A stretch of DNA of 34,095 bases, taken from the NCBI GenBank assembly GCA_902568855.1, contig CACFSB010000004.1, forward strand, positions 1 to 34,095, written 5' to 3'. The notes below the pieces were generated by a model that was not told where the DNA came from, did not search any database, and worked only from the letters and a program-made list of their open reading frames with translations. How positions within the stretch are numbered: position 1 is the stretch's first letter; each line of letters begins with the position of its first letter. Shown here piece after piece: positions 23,473 to 33,232 of this stretch. The translations under genes and the position numbers were made by a program. Origin of the DNA: an uncultured Pelagibacteraceae bacterium (lineage in GTDB: Bacteria > Pseudomonadota > Alphaproteobacteria > Pelagibacterales > Pelagibacteraceae).

Positions 23473-25545
23473 TTACTCCGCAGCTTGTTTCATAGAAAGT
23501 TTAACTTTACCTCTATCAAACCCTATAACTTTAACTTTTACTTCATCGCCCTCTTTAACGACGTCTGTAACCTTAGCTACTCTTTTATCTGCAAGTTCAG
23601 AGATGTGAACAAGTCCATCTTGTTTGCCTAAGAAATTTACAAATGCACCAAATTCCATAATTTTCATTACTTTGCCTGAGTAAATTTTATTCAACTCAGC
23701 TTTTGCTGTAATATCTTTAATCATTTGCAGAGCAATATTTCTAGCCTCTTCATCTGGTGCAGCAACTGTAACTACGCCCTCATCATTAACATCAACTTTC
23801 GCACCTGATTTTTCTACAATCTCTCTTATTGTTGCTCCACCTTTTCCAATCACAGCTGCAATGTCTTTTTTATCAACATTTATTTTTTCCATTTTTGGAG
23901 TGTGTTTTCCAACATCTGATCTTGAAGCTGATAATGCTTTATTCATTTCACCTAAAATATGAATTCTTCCATCTTTAGCTTGGCTTAGTGCCTGTTCCAT
24001 AATCTCAAATGTAATACCAGTGATTTTTATATCCATTTGAAGGGAAGTAATTCCGTCTTTAGTTCCAGCTACTTTAAAATCCATATCTCCTAGATGATCT
24101 TCATCACCTAAAATATCTGATAAAACGCTGAACTCATTACCCTCTTTAATTAATCCCATCGCTATACCTGCAACTGGTTCTTTAATCGGAACACCTGCAT
24201 CCATTAATGCAAGTGATGTTCCACAAACTGTAGCCATTGATGAAGAGCCGTTAGACTCTGTAATTTCTGAAACAACTCTAAATGTGTAAGGAAATGTCTC
24301 ATTAGACGGTAGTGAAGAATGAATGGCTCTCCAAGCTAATTTACCATGTCCTATTTCTCTTCTGCCAGTTCCTATTCTGCCTGTTTCACCAACTGAAAAA
24401 GGTGGGAAGTTATAATGAAGCATAAATCTCTCTCTTTGTAATCCATCTAAACTTTCAATTCTTTGTTCATCATCGGAAGTGCCCAAAGTAGCTGTTACAA
24501 TTGCTTGTGTCTCTCCTCTGGTGAATAGGGCAGAACCATGAGTTCTTGGTAAAATTCCGACCTCACAATAAATAGGTCTAACATCTGATAATCCTCTACC
24601 ATCAATTCTGTTCTTATTTTTAAGAATATCTGTTCTTACAATTGATTTTTCTATCTTTTTAAGTTCAGAATTTACATCTAGATCTGTATAATTTTCGTCT
24701 TCCTCATAAAGTTTTTTAGCTTTATCAGTTATTTCAGAAATTTGATTTGACCTATCTTGTTTATCTCTAGTTGCAAACGCTTTTTTAAGATCCTCTGTAA
24801 AAGTCTCCTCAAGTTTTTTCTTGACTTCAGATAGATCTTTCTTTTCAACAGTCCATTCAGGTTTTCTACATTCTTTTGCAAGGTCCTCAATCATCTGAAT
24901 CACAGGAACAAAACCCTTATGACCAAATTTAACTGCGTTTAACATTTCTTCCTCTGTTAAACCGTTTGCTTCAGACTCAACCATAAGCACAGCATCTTTT
25001 GTGCCTGCTACAACTAAATCTAATTTTGATTTTTCTAAATCAGTCTTTGATGGATTTAAAACATATTTTCCATCAATATATCCAACTCTAGAAGCACCTA
25101 CGGGACCCATGAATGGCATTCCTGATATAGCTAATGCTGCTGAGGAAGCTGTGATAGATAAAATGTCGGCTTCATTTTCTTTATCATAAGAAATTACAGT
25201 TGGTAATAGCTGAACTTCATTTTTGAATTCATCTGGAAATAATGGTCTGATAGGTCTGTCAATTAATCTCGAAATTAATGTTTCACTTTCAGTTGGTCTT
25301 GCTTCTCTTTTAAAATATCCACCTGGAATTTTTCCCGCTGCATAATACTTTTCTTGGTAATTAACAGATAATGGAAAGTAATCCATATCTGGATTGACTT
25401 TTTTCGCTCCAACTACTGTTGCTAAAACAACTGTCTCTCCACATGTTGCGATTATTGCTCCGTCTGCTTGTCTTGCTACTTTACCCGTTTCTAAACTTAT
25501 TTTCTTTCCTGCTAATTCAATTTCCTTCTTATATACTTTAAACAT
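23473..25545 (-). CDS. pnp: Polyribonucleotide nucleotidyltransferase (PNPase)
   Basis: Phosphorolytic 3'-5' exoribonuclease of mRNA decay. 690 aa. Two RNase PH-like domains flank an alpha-helical linker: the first begins [26 protein letters not shown] and contains [28 protein letters not shown]; the second holds the active site with [14 protein letters not shown] and [21 protein letters not shown]. The C-terminus has KH ([24 protein letters not shown]) and S1 ([30 protein letters not shown]) RNA-binding domains and stops soon after the S1, slightly short for the family. It lies 57 bases after rpsO. The leader consists of purine-rich GAAAN repeats. Confidence 0.97.
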   Translation of the reverse strand: MFKVYKKEIELAGKKISLETGKVARQADGAIIATCGETVVLATVVGAKKVNPDMDYFPLSVNYQEKYYAAGKIPGGYFKREARPTESETLISRLIDRPIRPLFPDEFKNEVQLLPTVISYDKENEADILSITASSAALAISGMPFMGPVGASRVGYIDGKYVLNPSKTDLEKSKLDLVVAGTKDAVLMVESEANGLTEEEMLNAVKFGHKGFVPVIQMIEDLAKECRKPEWTVEKKDLSEVKKKLEETFTEDLKKAFATRDKQDRSNQISEITDKAKKLYEEDENYTDLDVNSELKKIEKSIVRTDILKNKNRIDGRGLSDVRPIYCEVGILPRTHGSALFTRGETQAIVTATLGTSDDEQRIESLDGLQRERFMLHYNFPPFSVGETGRIGTGRREIGHGKLAWRAIHSSLPSNETFPYTFRVVSEITESNGSSSMATVCGTSLALMDAGVPIKEPVAGIAMGLIKEGNEFSVLSDILGDEDHLGDMDFKVAGTKDGITSLQMDIKITGITFEIMEQALSQAKDGRIHILGEMNKALSASRSDVGKHTPKMEKINVDKKDIAAVIGKGGATIREIVEKSGAKVDVNDEGVVTVAAPDEEARNIALQMIKDITAKAELNKIYSGKVMKIMEFGAFVNFLGKQDGLVHISELADKRVAKVTDVVKEGDEVKVKVIGFDRGKVKLSMKQAAE

Positions 25546-25586
25546 CTTATTTCCATTTCGTTTCGTTCTTTTCGTTTCATTTCACT
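25546..25586 (-). repeat. Purine-rich GAAAN tandem repeats in the pnp leader
   Basis: On the - strand, between rpsO and pnp, the leader reads as successive GAAAT, GAAAC, GAAAA, GAAC, GAAAC, GAAAT, GGAAAT units ending just before the ATG. About seven imperfect pentamer units; no stable hairpin is visible, unlike the RNase III-cleaved stem before E. coli pnp. Possible protein- or ribosome-binding tract. Confidence 0.5.
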
Positions 25587-25602
25587 CTATCTATCTTGAC
25601 TT

Positions 25603-25851
25603 TTACTTTCTCAAATTCAATTTCGACAGCACATTTTTGTAAGAATCTATCTTGTTTTTTTTAAGATACTCTAACAATTTTTTTCTTCTATTTACCGCTC
25701 TCAACAACCCAACAGAGGAGTGTTTATCCTTCTTAAATTGTTTTATATGTTTAGAGAGAGTTTCAATTTTTTCTGTTAGCAAAGCAACTTGTACTTCTGA
25801 AGAACCAGTGTCCTTATCGTGCATTGCTAATTCTTGTACTTTTTTATTCAT
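25603..25851 (-). CDS. rpsO: 30S ribosomal protein S15
   Basis: Small-subunit protein binding the 16S central domain. 82 aa, a few residues shorter at the N-terminus than the usual 89. The conserved core HDKDTGSSEVQVALLTEKIETLSKHIKQFKKDKHSSVGLLRAVNRRKKLLEYLKK is intact. It lies between rbfA and pnp; the usual truB is missing, leaving only 12 bases between rbfA and rpsO. The + strand open frame across it is a shadow. Confidence 0.96.
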   Translation of the reverse strand: MNKKVQELAMHDKDTGSSEVQVALLTEKIETLSKHIKQFKKDKHSSVGLLRAVNRRKKLLEYLKKNKIDSYKNVLSKLNLRK

Positions 25852-25863
25852 ATTTTTTTCTTT

Positions 25864-26232
25864 CTATTTATTTGTTTGTTTTATTAAATTTTCTATTTTT
25901 TCTGCATACTCAAAAGACTCATCTTTTCTAAAAAGTAGTTTTGGTAAAAATTTCATAACCACTTTTTGCGATAAAATTTTTCTTATCAAAAAAGAATATT
26001 CTTTTAATGTATTTATAGTTTCTTCTGCATCTTTTCCTCCTAGAGGAAGGACATATGCTTTTGCAATTTTTAAATCTGGGCTCATTCTTACCTCTGTAAC
26101 TGTTATGGTGTTAGTTTCTAAGTTGGGCACCTTAGCCTCATTTCTTATAAAAATCATGCTTAAAGACTGTTTAATCATTTCTCCAACTCTGAGTTGTCTT
26201 TGAGATAATGGTTTTCCTATTCGATCCGCCAT
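25864..26232 (-). CDS. rbfA: Ribosome-binding factor A
   Basis: 30S assembly factor needed for late 16S rRNA maturation. 122 aa with the single KH-like domain: RQLRVGEMIKQSLSMIF at the N-terminus, ITVTEVRMSPDLKIAKAYVLPLGG in the middle and FLPKLLFRKDESFEYAEKIENLI at the end. Its ATG overlaps the infB stop by one base, showing translational coupling in nusA-infB-rbfA-rpsO-pnp. Confidence 0.95.
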   Translation of the reverse strand: MADRIGKPLSQRQLRVGEMIKQSLSMIFIRNEAKVPNLETNTITVTEVRMSPDLKIAKAYVLPLGGKDAEETINTLKEYSFLIRKILSQKVVMKFLPKLLFRKDESFEYAEKIENLIKQTNK

Positions 26233-28400
26233 TAGATTGACCTCTCTGTCGATGTGACACTGAATGCCTCTATTGTGTCGTTTTTTTGAAAATCCATATA
26301 ATCTTTAACTGTAATACCACATTCTTGGCCACCACTAACCTGTTTCACTTGGTTTTTTTCTCTAAATATTGTTGAAACCTTTCCTGTATAAATAATTGTT
26401 CCATCTCTAATAATCCTCACATCAGATGTACTATTTATTTCTCCTTCAGTGATTTTAGAGCCAGCCACTTTACCAGCTCCTGAAACTTTAAAAATCTCTA
26501 AAATTTGCGCTGTACCAGTTATTTTTTCTTGAATATCTGGAGCTAATAAGCCTGACATCCTTTTTTTAATATAATCTAAAACTTCATAAATTATATTATA
26601 AGAAGAAATTTTTATTTTTTCGTTTTCAGCAAGCTTTTTTGCTTCTTTACTTGGTTTGACATTAAATGCAACAAGAACAGCATTAGATGCCTTTGCTAAG
26701 GTAACATCTGTTTCTGTTACCATTCCTATATCTGCTAAAATTATTTTTGGTTTAACTTCATCATGTGTAATTTGACTTATTGCATTTTTAATTGCTTCAG
26801 AGGATCCATGCACATCTGATTTTATGATTAAATTAAGTTCTTTAGATGAATTTTTTGAAAAAGCAGATTCTTGTGTCGAAAATGATAAAGGATTTTTACC
26901 CTCTTTTTTTTCTTCAGCTCTGTTTTGACTAAGTGTTTTAGCCTCTTTCTCTGTCTCCAAAACAATGAAGTCATCTCCAGCCTTTGATGCTCCATTGATT
27001 CCTAAAATTTCAACTGGTGTTGAAGGTAATGCTTCATCAATATTTTGACCCTTGTCGTTTATAATTGCTCTAACTTTACCCCATTTTAAACCACTCACAA
27101 AAAAATCTCCTTTTTTAAGTACTCCTGATGTTATAATTATATTTGCAACCGGTCCTCTCCCGATATCTATTTTTGACTCCAAAACAATACCTGTCGCTTT
27201 TGACTCATAATCAGTTTTAAGATCGAGTATTTCAGCCTGAAGAATTATTGACTCAACTAATTTATCCAAATTTTTTTTTGTCTTGGTTGATATTTCTACC
27301 ATTAGTGTGTCTCCAGATAAGTCCTCGGAAATTAATTCATGTTCTAATAATTGATTCTTAATTTTTTGTGGATCGGCTTCTGGTAGATCACATTTGTTTA
27401 TTGCAACAACTATTGGAACATTGGCCGCTTTGGCGTGTTTAATTGATTCCACTGTTTGGGGTTTTACGCCATCATCTGCAGCGACCACTAACACAACTAG
27501 GTCAGTAAGTTTCGATCCTCTTGCCCTCATCTCTGTAAAAGCTGCGTGGCCCGGTGTATCAATAAAAGTTAATTTATTACCTTTGCTTTCTATTTGATAA
27601 GCTCCTATATGTTGTGTTATGCCGCCAAATTCACCTGATACAACATTTGCGCTTCTTAAAACATCTAGCACAGAGGTTTTTCCATGATCAACATGTCCCA
27701 TGACAGTTACAATTGGGGGTCTATTTTTTAGGTTTTCAGCTCTTGAGGCTTTGATTTTTTGAATAATTTCCTCTGCTTTTTCCTCTCTAATTGGGTTATG
27801 CCCAAATTCTTTTACTAAATACTCTGCTGTGTCGGCAGCAAGTGTTTGGTTAATTGTAACCGTAACGCCCATTCCAAATAAGAACTTAATCACATTACTT
27901 GATTGCTCTGCCATTCTATTTGCAAGCTCTCTTACAGTGATTGCTTCTGGAATATTTATATCTCTTTTGATTGGTTTAACGCTTTCATTGTTTTGGTCTT
28001 TATTTTGATTTTTGCTTTCTTTTTCTCTGGCTCTTCTTACGGATGCCAAACTTCTTTCTCTTGCTTCTATTTCATCACTCAAGGCTCTAGAGACAGTTAA
28101 TTTAACCTCTCTTTTTTTTGATGTAAGTTTATTTTTTTTATCTTTTGTGTTAGACTCATCTTTTAATCTTTTTGTTGCTCTTTGTTCAGCAAGTTTTCTT
28201 TTTTCAAAATCACTAGTATTTGTTTTAAATTTTGTATCAAAAAGAGGTTTTTTTGGTGCAAATGAACTTCCTCTTTTTGCTAATTTACTGTTAGATTTTT
28301 CTATTACTACTGACCGTTTACCTGAAAACTTATTTACATCAATATTTTTTAAAGTTTTTTTTGGTTTGCCAGATAAAGATAATTTTAATTTTTTGTCCAT
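26232..28400 (-). CDS. infB: Translation initiation factor IF-2
   Basis: GTPase that places fMet-tRNA on the 30S subunit. 722 aa. A Lys/Arg/Ser-rich disordered N-terminus (about 1-150) is followed by the IF2N domain [26 protein letters not shown]. The G-domain motifs are [14 protein letters not shown] (G1), [11 protein letters not shown] (G2), [17 protein letters not shown] (G3), NKCDLP (G4) and ISTKTKKN (G5). C-terminal domains end in [23 protein letters not shown]. It follows nusA by 13 bases; the YlxR gene usually between them is absent. Confidence 0.97.
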   Translation of the reverse strand: MDKKLKLSLSGKPKKTLKNIDVNKFSGKRSVVIEKSNSKLAKRGSSFAPKKPLFDTKFKTNTSDFEKRKLAEQRATKRLKDESNTKDKKNKLTSKKREVKLTVSRALSDEIEARERSLASVRRAREKESKNQNKDQNNESVKPIKRDINIPEAITVRELANRMAEQSSNVIKFLFGMGVTVTINQTLAADTAEYLVKEFGHNPIREEKAEEIIQKIKASRAENLKNRPPIVTVMGHVDHGKTSVLDVLRSANVVSGEFGGITQHIGAYQIESKGNKLTFIDTPGHAAFTEMRARGSKLTDLVVLVVAADDGVKPQTVESIKHAKAANVPIVVAINKCDLPEADPQKIKNQLLEHELISEDLSGDTLMVEISTKTKKNLDKLVESIILQAEILDLKTDYESKATGIVLESKIDIGRGPVANIIITSGVLKKGDFFVSGLKWGKVRAIINDKGQNIDEALPSTPVEILGINGASKAGDDFIVLETEKEAKTLSQNRAEEKKEGKNPLSFSTQESAFSKNSSKELNLIIKSDVHGSSEAIKNAISQITHDEVKPKIILADIGMVTETDVTLAKASNAVLVAFNVKPSKEAKKLAENEKIKISSYNIIYEVLDYIKKRMSGLLAPDIQEKITGTAQILEIFKVSGAGKVAGSKITEGEINSTSDVRIIRDGTIIYTGKVSTIFREKNQVKQVSGGQECGITVKDYMDFQKNDTIEAFSVTSTERSI

Positions 28401-28413
28401 AACTCATCTCTTA

Positions 28414-29967
28414 TTAATCTTTGTAAACAATTCTTCTGGCCGACATAATTAGTTCGTCGGCCTCTTCTTTTGAAAGCGCAAAATCCTCAAGATACCCCTC
28501 AATCCTTATTTTTGAGCCTTTCACAACATCATAACCTCCTGTAAGTTCATCAGAGGCTAAATCAGCAAATTCTTCTAATGAGAGAATTTTCTGTTCCCCT
28601 AATGTAACTAGCATACCAGGTGTAAGACCTTTTAAATTTATTAATGACTCGCTTAAACCAAGCTCTTTAATTCTTTTTGATATATCTTCTTGATCTTTTT
28701 TGTGAAAATCTTTTGATCTTTCAATAAGTGCTTGAGCAGTATCAGCTTCAATCCCCTCAATTTTAGTTAAATCTTCTACTGAGCTATCTTTAATATCATC
28801 AATTGTTGAAAATCCTTCAGCCACAAGCAGTTGGCCAAGTGTTTCATCTAATTCTAAATTTTTTACAAAATTTTCTGTCTTTTCTTTAAAGTCTTGCTGT
28901 CTTCTTTCTGAATCCTCTTGATCTGTCATAATATTAATTTCATAATTAAGCAATTTCGTTGCAAGCCGTACATTCTGTCCTCTTCTTCCGATTGCCTTAC
29001 TTAAATTTTCCTCAGTTAATATTACATCTAATTTTTTACGCTCTGCGTCGACGTTAACTCTTAGAACTTCTGCAGGAGATAATGCACTTGAAACTAAAAT
29101 TGCTGGATCTTCAGACCAGTTTACAATATCTATTTTTTCACCTTGAAGTTCATTTACTACAGCTTGAACTCTTGAACCTCTCATACCCACACAAGCTCCA
29201 ACCGGATCTAAAGATGCATCAATAGCTTTAACACAGATTTTTGCTCTACTACCAGGATCTCTTGAAGAAGATTTAATTTCTATTAGTCCATCATAAATTT
29301 CAGGAACTTCTTGAATAAAAAGTTTTTCCATAAATTTTGGGTGTGCCCTTGACAAAAATATTTGTTGACCTCTCTGTTCTCTTCGAACATCAAAGCAATA
29401 AGCTTTTATTCTATCTCCTGCTTTTATATTTTCTCTTGGTATCAATTCATTTTTTTGAATGATTGCCTCTGTTCTCCCCAAATCAACAATTACATTCCCA
29501 AATTCCAATCTCTTTACAATACCACTCAAGATTGAGTCTTTTTTATCAATAAAATCATTAAATTGTCTTTCGCGTTCCGCATCTCTTACATTAGAACTTA
29601 TTACTTGTTTAGCAATTTGTGCTGCAATCCTTCCGAAATCAAAAGAAGGTAATGGTTGTAAAATTTCGTCACCAATAGATTTATCCTTATTGTTATCATC
29701 TAGAATAATTGCATCCTCTAACTTAATCTCCATATTTGAATTTTCTGGATTTTCTGCAACAATTAATTTTCTAAATATTTCAATATCACCATTGTCTCTG
29801 TTTATAGAAACCTTGATTTCATTATCTTGGCCAAATTTTGATTTTGCAGCTTTTGCAATTCCAGTTTCCATTGAACTAATTATTAATTCTTTATCTATGG
29901 ATTTTTCAAGTGCCACTGCTTCAGCAATTCTAATTAGCTCTAGTTTATCTGCTCTTTTATTTAACAT
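28414..29967 (-). CDS. nusA: Transcription termination/antitermination protein NusA
   Basis: RNA-polymerase-binding factor for pausing, intrinsic termination and antitermination. About 517 aa from the ATG at 29967. The order is the N-terminal RNAP-binding domain (LELIRIAEAVALEKSIDKELIISSMETGIAKAAKSKFG), an S1 domain (SILSGIVKRLEFGNVIVDLGRTEAII), two KH domains (including DPVGACVGMRGSRVQAVVNEL and SKAIGRRGQNVRLATKL), then two helix-hairpin-helix-type C-terminal repeats with acidic linkers. A longer reading from a TTG at 29982 is possible but would put the start against the terminator T-run. A strong intrinsic terminator ends 13 bases before the ATG. Confidence 0.95.
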   Translation of the reverse strand: MLNKRADKLELIRIAEAVALEKSIDKELIISSMETGIAKAAKSKFGQDNEIKVSINRDNGDIEIFRKLIVAENPENSNMEIKLEDAIILDDNNKDKSIGDEILQPLPSFDFGRIAAQIAKQVISSNVRDAERERQFNDFIDKKDSILSGIVKRLEFGNVIVDLGRTEAIIQKNELIPRENIKAGDRIKAYCFDVRREQRGQQIFLSRAHPKFMEKLFIQEVPEIYDGLIEIKSSSRDPGSRAKICVKAIDASLDPVGACVGMRGSRVQAVVNELQGEKIDIVNWSEDPAILVSSALSPAEVLRVNVDAERKKLDVILTEENLSKAIGRRGQNVRLATKLLNYEINIMTDQEDSERRQQDFKEKTENFVKNLELDETLGQLLVAEGFSTIDDIKDSSVEDLTKIEGIEADTAQALIERSKDFHKKDQEDISKRIKELGLSESLINLKGLTPGMLVTLGEQKILSLEEFADLASDELTGGYDVVKGSKIRIEGYLEDFALSKEEADELIMSARRIVYKD

Positions 29968-29980
29968 TTTTATTAGTTCC

Positions 29981-30007
29981 AAAAAAAAATGGGCATATGC
30001 CCATTTT
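29981..30007 (-). terminator. Intrinsic terminator/attenuator in the metK-nusA gap
   Basis: A perfect 22-base palindrome (29986-30007; arms AAAATGGGCAT and its complement, with GGGC/GCCC near the centre) reads on the - strand directly into nine T (29989-29981). It is the clearest hairpin-plus-U-tract in the window. It stops 13 bases before the nusA ATG and lies downstream of a promoter-like sequence, so it would act within the nusA leader as well as behind metK. The A-run on the other side makes it look bidirectional, but no + strand gene ends here. Confidence 0.75.
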
Positions 30008-30029
30008 GTAAATTCAACAAAGAAAAAAT

Positions 30030-30057
30030 AATATAATAAAGTTTTTTTTTAATTCAA
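30030..30057 (-). promoter_or_regulatory. Candidate nusA-operon promoter
   Basis: On the - strand: -35 TTGAAT (30052-30057), a 16-base spacer and -10 TATATT (30030-30035), starting five bases after the metK stop. Transcription would begin near 30023 and cross the terminator hairpin before nusA. Between the terminator and nusA there is too little room for another promoter. Confidence 0.5.
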
Positions 30058-30062
30058 CTTAA

Positions 30063-31232
30063 CTATTTAGCAAAAATACCTTTTTTATCAGTTTTTTCCC
30101 AAGAAAAAGAGCCATCCTGTTCTGGTATCCTACCAAAGTGGCCATATGCAGCAGTTTTTTCATATATAGGTTTGTTAAGCCCTAACATTTCTCTTATTCC
30201 TCGAGGGGATAAATCAAAGTTCTCTTGGATTTTTTCTAAGACAAATTTGTTTTTATTTAAATCATTGTCAAAAAGATCAACATAAACAGATAGTGGTTTT
30301 GAAACACCAATTGCATAAGCTAATTGTATCAAACATTTTTCAGAAATTTTTGATGCAACTACGTTTTTTGCGATATATCTCGCGGCATAAGCTGCTGACC
30401 TATCAACTTTGGTTGGGTCTTTTCCTGAAAATGCACCACCACCATGTGGAGCGGCTCCTCCATAAGTATCAACAATAATTTTTCTTCCAGTCAGCCCACA
30501 ATCACCATCAGGGCCACCAATAACAAAATTACCTGTAGGGTTTACATAAAATTCATCCTCATTGAAATCTTTTAAAAAATTTTCAGGTATGGATTTTAAC
30601 ATGTAGGGTTTTAACAAATCTTTTACTTGTGATTGATTAACGTCGGCTGAATGTTGGGAAGATATAACTACAGATTTTACTTTAAAAGGTTTTCCTTCAA
30701 CATATTCAAATGTTACCTGGCTTTTTGAATCTGGTTCGATATTTTTTAGTTTTCCTAATTTTCTATCCTCGGCCATTAGTCTCAAAATCTTATGAGAATA
30801 ATGAATTGGTGCCGGCATCAAGACATCTGTTTCATCGCATGCATAACCAAACATAATACCTTGATCTCCAGCTCCTTCATCTTTGTTAGCAGATGAGTCA
30901 ACACCCATAGCAATATCAGTTGATTGAGAATGTAAATGACTTTCTATTTTGGTTGCTTCTTTCCAGGTAAAGCCCTCTTGATCATAGCCAATGTCTTTAA
31001 TGCAGCCTCTAACCTTTTCAATCAATTCATCTTTTTTAATTTCAGGTCCTCTCACCTCACCAGCTAAAACAACCTTATTAGTTGTAGTTAATGTTTCGCA
31101 AGCTACTCTAGAATACGGATCTTTAGAAATGTAAGTATCAACAACCATATCTGAAATTCTATCAGATACTTTATCAGGATGTCCCTCAGAGACAGACTCA
31201 CTGGTAAAGAGATAATTTTTTAAATTACTCAT
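30063..31232 (-). CDS. metK: S-adenosylmethionine synthetase
   Basis: Makes SAM from methionine and ATP; cytoplasmic oligomer. 389 aa. Signatures: the start [20 protein letters not shown] with the catalytic His, the ATP/phosphate loop [12 protein letters not shown], and [44 protein letters not shown] near residues 240-285. All active-site Lys and Asp residues appear present. It overlaps the lnt stop by eight bases and so has no room for a SAM riboswitch at its own start. nusA follows after a terminator; trmB and rimP, common between metK and nusA in Alphaproteobacteria, are absent. SAM feeds UbiE and FkbM. Confidence 0.97.
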   Translation of the reverse strand: MSNLKNYLFTSESVSEGHPDKVSDRISDMVVDTYISKDPYSRVACETLTTTNKVVLAGEVRGPEIKKDELIEKVRGCIKDIGYDQEGFTWKEATKIESHLHSQSTDIAMGVDSSANKDEGAGDQGIMFGYACDETDVLMPAPIHYSHKILRLMAEDRKLGKLKNIEPDSKSQVTFEYVEGKPFKVKSVVISSQHSADVNQSQVKDLLKPYMLKSIPENFLKDFNEDEFYVNPTGNFVIGGPDGDCGLTGRKIIVDTYGGAAPHGGGAFSGKDPTKVDRSAAYAARYIAKNVVASKISEKCLIQLAYAIGVSKPLSVYVDLFDNDLNKNKFVLEKIQENFDLSPRGIREMLGLNKPIYEKTAAYGHFGRIPEQDGSFSWEKTDKKGIFAK

Positions 31233-32769
31233 TTTTAGTTCTATTAAATGAAAATATCAAAAAAATATACATTAAAATTATTATTATAAAAATTTTATTT
31301 CCATATTTTGAAAAAATTGTTGGTTTTATTTTTTTTGTTTCAAGCAAATCAACAAAACCAGATTGATCTAAAGCAATTTTTTTTTCAACAACTCCTAAGG
31401 GATTAACAACTGCTGATATTCCATTATTAGCAGATCTTAAAACATATTTGCCACTTTCAATAGCTCTATAAGCACTGTGTACAAAATGCTGATGTGGACC
31501 TATCGAATGACCAAACCAACCATCCTCAGAAATATTTACAATAAGATCAAAATCTCTAATTTTAGAAATATTTCCTGTGTAAATTATTTCGTAACAAATT
31601 AGAGGTAAAAGTCTCACAGAAAAATTAGGTTTATTCAAATCAATAATATTTCTTTTTTTTCCTCTTGAATAAGATTGATAATTATTGGTTATGGTCTTTA
31701 ATCCTAAGAGACTTAATGTTTTCTCAAAAGGCAAAAATTCACCAAAAGGAACTAGATTAACCTTGTTATATGAATTTAAAATTTCAAGGTTGTGGTCATA
31801 AACTGTAAATGAATTAAAATATTTTATAGTTTGACCAACTTTTTTTATGTCGTTAATTCCAAGTGATAATAAATGATTTTCATCAAATTTGCTTTGAAAT
31901 AAGAATTTATATTCTTTAAGTTCATCTTTTGAAATGTCTGGCAAAATACCCTCGGGCCAAATAAAAATTGTTTTTTCATTTTTTTTAGGAGAACTAATTT
32001 TAATCAAATCATCAATTACCGAAATAGGGTCAGTATTTTTATAGAATCTATCAATACTAATATTCGAACTTATAATTCTCATTTTATAGTTGAGCTTATT
32101 AGCCTCAGTATTGTTAAATTTTTCAGCTCTTTGAGATCCAAAAACATAAAAGGATAATGTTGTTATGAAAAATAAAATACAAACAATAATTTCTTTTTTA
32201 CTGTCTCTTAAGATAAAAAATGATGGACTAGCAAAAAGGGAAATGCAAAAAAGATTAAGACTATATGTACCTATAATTGATATAATACCTAAAATTTCAA
32301 TTTGATTTGAAAAACTATAGACAATCAAATTCCATGGAAAACCAGTTAAAATTATTCCTCTTGTGAACTCAACTGTTCCAAATACTAAGGAAAAAAGAAA
32401 GAAAGAACTTAAATTTTTCCTCGGCTTCAAGATTAAAAATACAAATGAAGCTAAACCATAAAATAAAGCTAAAAAAGCAGGAACTAAAACTATAGTCAAT
32501 GGAATTAAAAACTTAAAACTTTCATCAAAAGTCAATGATATCGAAATCCAATAGAGATTACTTGTAAAATACCCAAGCCCAAATAACCAGCCATAAATGA
32601 AAAATAACTTTTTATTTTTACTGGTCTCTAAAAGTTTTATTAAAAGAATATAAAAAAAACTGAAAGTTAAAAAATTAATTATAATATAATTAAAAGGTGG
32701 TAAGCTTAATGATGAAAAAGAACCTAGTAAGATTAAAATAAATGATTCAATATAAATTTTTTTTTTCAA
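31225..32769 (-). CDS. lnt: Apolipoprotein N-acyltransferase
   Basis: Inner-membrane enzyme adding the third acyl chain to lipoproteins. 514 aa. About six N-terminal membrane helices and one C-terminal helix frame a periplasmic nitrilase domain with the Glu-Lys-Cys triad: [11 protein letters not shown] (Glu), [15 protein letters not shown] (Lys), and [10 protein letters not shown] (Cys). [38 protein letters not shown] is the C-terminal signature. It starts one base after the ybeY stop and overlaps metK; the corC gene commonly found before lnt is absent. A substrate candidate is the LptM-like lipoprotein at 4948-5082. Confidence 0.95.
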   Translation of the reverse strand: MKKKIYIESFILILLGSFSSLSLPPFNYIIINFLTFSFFYILLIKLLETSKNKKLFFIYGWLFGLGYFTSNLYWISISLTFDESFKFLIPLTIVLVPAFLALFYGLASFVFLILKPRKNLSSFFLFSLVFGTVEFTRGIILTGFPWNLIVYSFSNQIEILGIISIIGTYSLNLFCISLFASPSFFILRDSKKEIIVCILFFITTLSFYVFGSQRAEKFNNTEANKLNYKMRIISSNISIDRFYKNTDPISVIDDLIKISSPKKNEKTIFIWPEGILPDISKDELKEYKFLFQSKFDENHLLSLGINDIKKVGQTIKYFNSFTVYDHNLEILNSYNKVNLVPFGEFLPFEKTLSLLGLKTITNNYQSYSRGKKRNIIDLNKPNFSVRLLPLICYEIIYTGNISKIRDFDLIVNISEDGWFGHSIGPHQHFVHSAYRAIESGKYVLRSANNGISAVVNPLGVVEKKIALDQSGFVDLLETKKIKPTIFSKYGNKIFIIIILMYIFLIFSFNRTKNE

Positions 32770-32770
32770 A

Positions 32771-33232
32771 TTAATTCATTTTTGATTTTACATGTTTATA
32801 TATAAAATTTTCCTCTCTTAACATTTTAAAATAATCTTTATTTTTTATATGATCAAACCCTAAAAGATGAAGAAAACCATGAATAAATATTTTGATTGTT
32901 TTTTGTTTAAATGACCCTAAATCTTGAGATTTCGGCTTATCTAAATAATTATAACTAATTATAATATCGCCTAAATAAGTATTTTTTGAAATCTTAATTT
33001 TTTTATTAAATGGAAAAGATAAAATATCAGTAGATTTATTTTTATTCCTAAAATTTTTGTTTAATCTTTTAATATTTTTATTGTTAGAAAGTAATAGGCT
33101 CAATGAAACTTTTTTGTTTGAAAATTTATATTTCTTCGGAAAAGCATTGCATATATTTTTAAAAAAATTTTCTGAATTTCTAAGTCTTTTTGACCAAGCC
33201 TTGTCTTCAGAGAAGACACTAAGTTTAATCAT
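32771..33232 (-). CDS. ybeY: Endoribonuclease YbeY (16S rRNA maturation)
   Basis: Metal-dependent RNase for rRNA processing and 70S quality control. 153 aa. The metal motif is HGFLHLLGFDHIKNKD (about 118-133), with all three His ligands, and the family's TDILSFPF block precedes it. Long Lys/Asn runs reflect base composition. It overlaps the phoH stop by eight bases, the standard phoH-ybeY pair. Confidence 0.93.
   Translation of the reverse strand: MIKLSVFSEDKAWSKRLRNSENFFKNICNAFPKKYKFSNKKVSLSLLLSNNKNIKRLNKNFRNKNKSTDILSFPFNKKIKISKNTYLGDIIISYNYLDKPKSQDLGSFKQKTIKIFIHGFLHLLGFDHIKNKDYFKMLREENFIYKHVKSKMN

Noticed and set aside
25652-26203. 183-codon open frame on + across rpsO and rbfA
   Set aside because: It is antisense to two clear ribosomal genes; the translation is Phe/Ser/Leu-rich without family features, as expected for the complement of Lys-rich genes.
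28012-28452. 146-codon open frame on + opposite the infB N-terminus
   Set aside because: Complement of the Lys-rich disordered region of IF-2; no recognisable motif.
29459-30031. 190-codon open frame on + opposite nusA
   Set aside because: Antisense shadow of conserved nusA domains, Ser/Ile-rich, and it runs through the terminator palindrome.
31225-31260. SAM riboswitch before metK
   Set aside because: metK overlaps the lnt coding sequence, leaving no leader space; no aptamer-like fold noticed.
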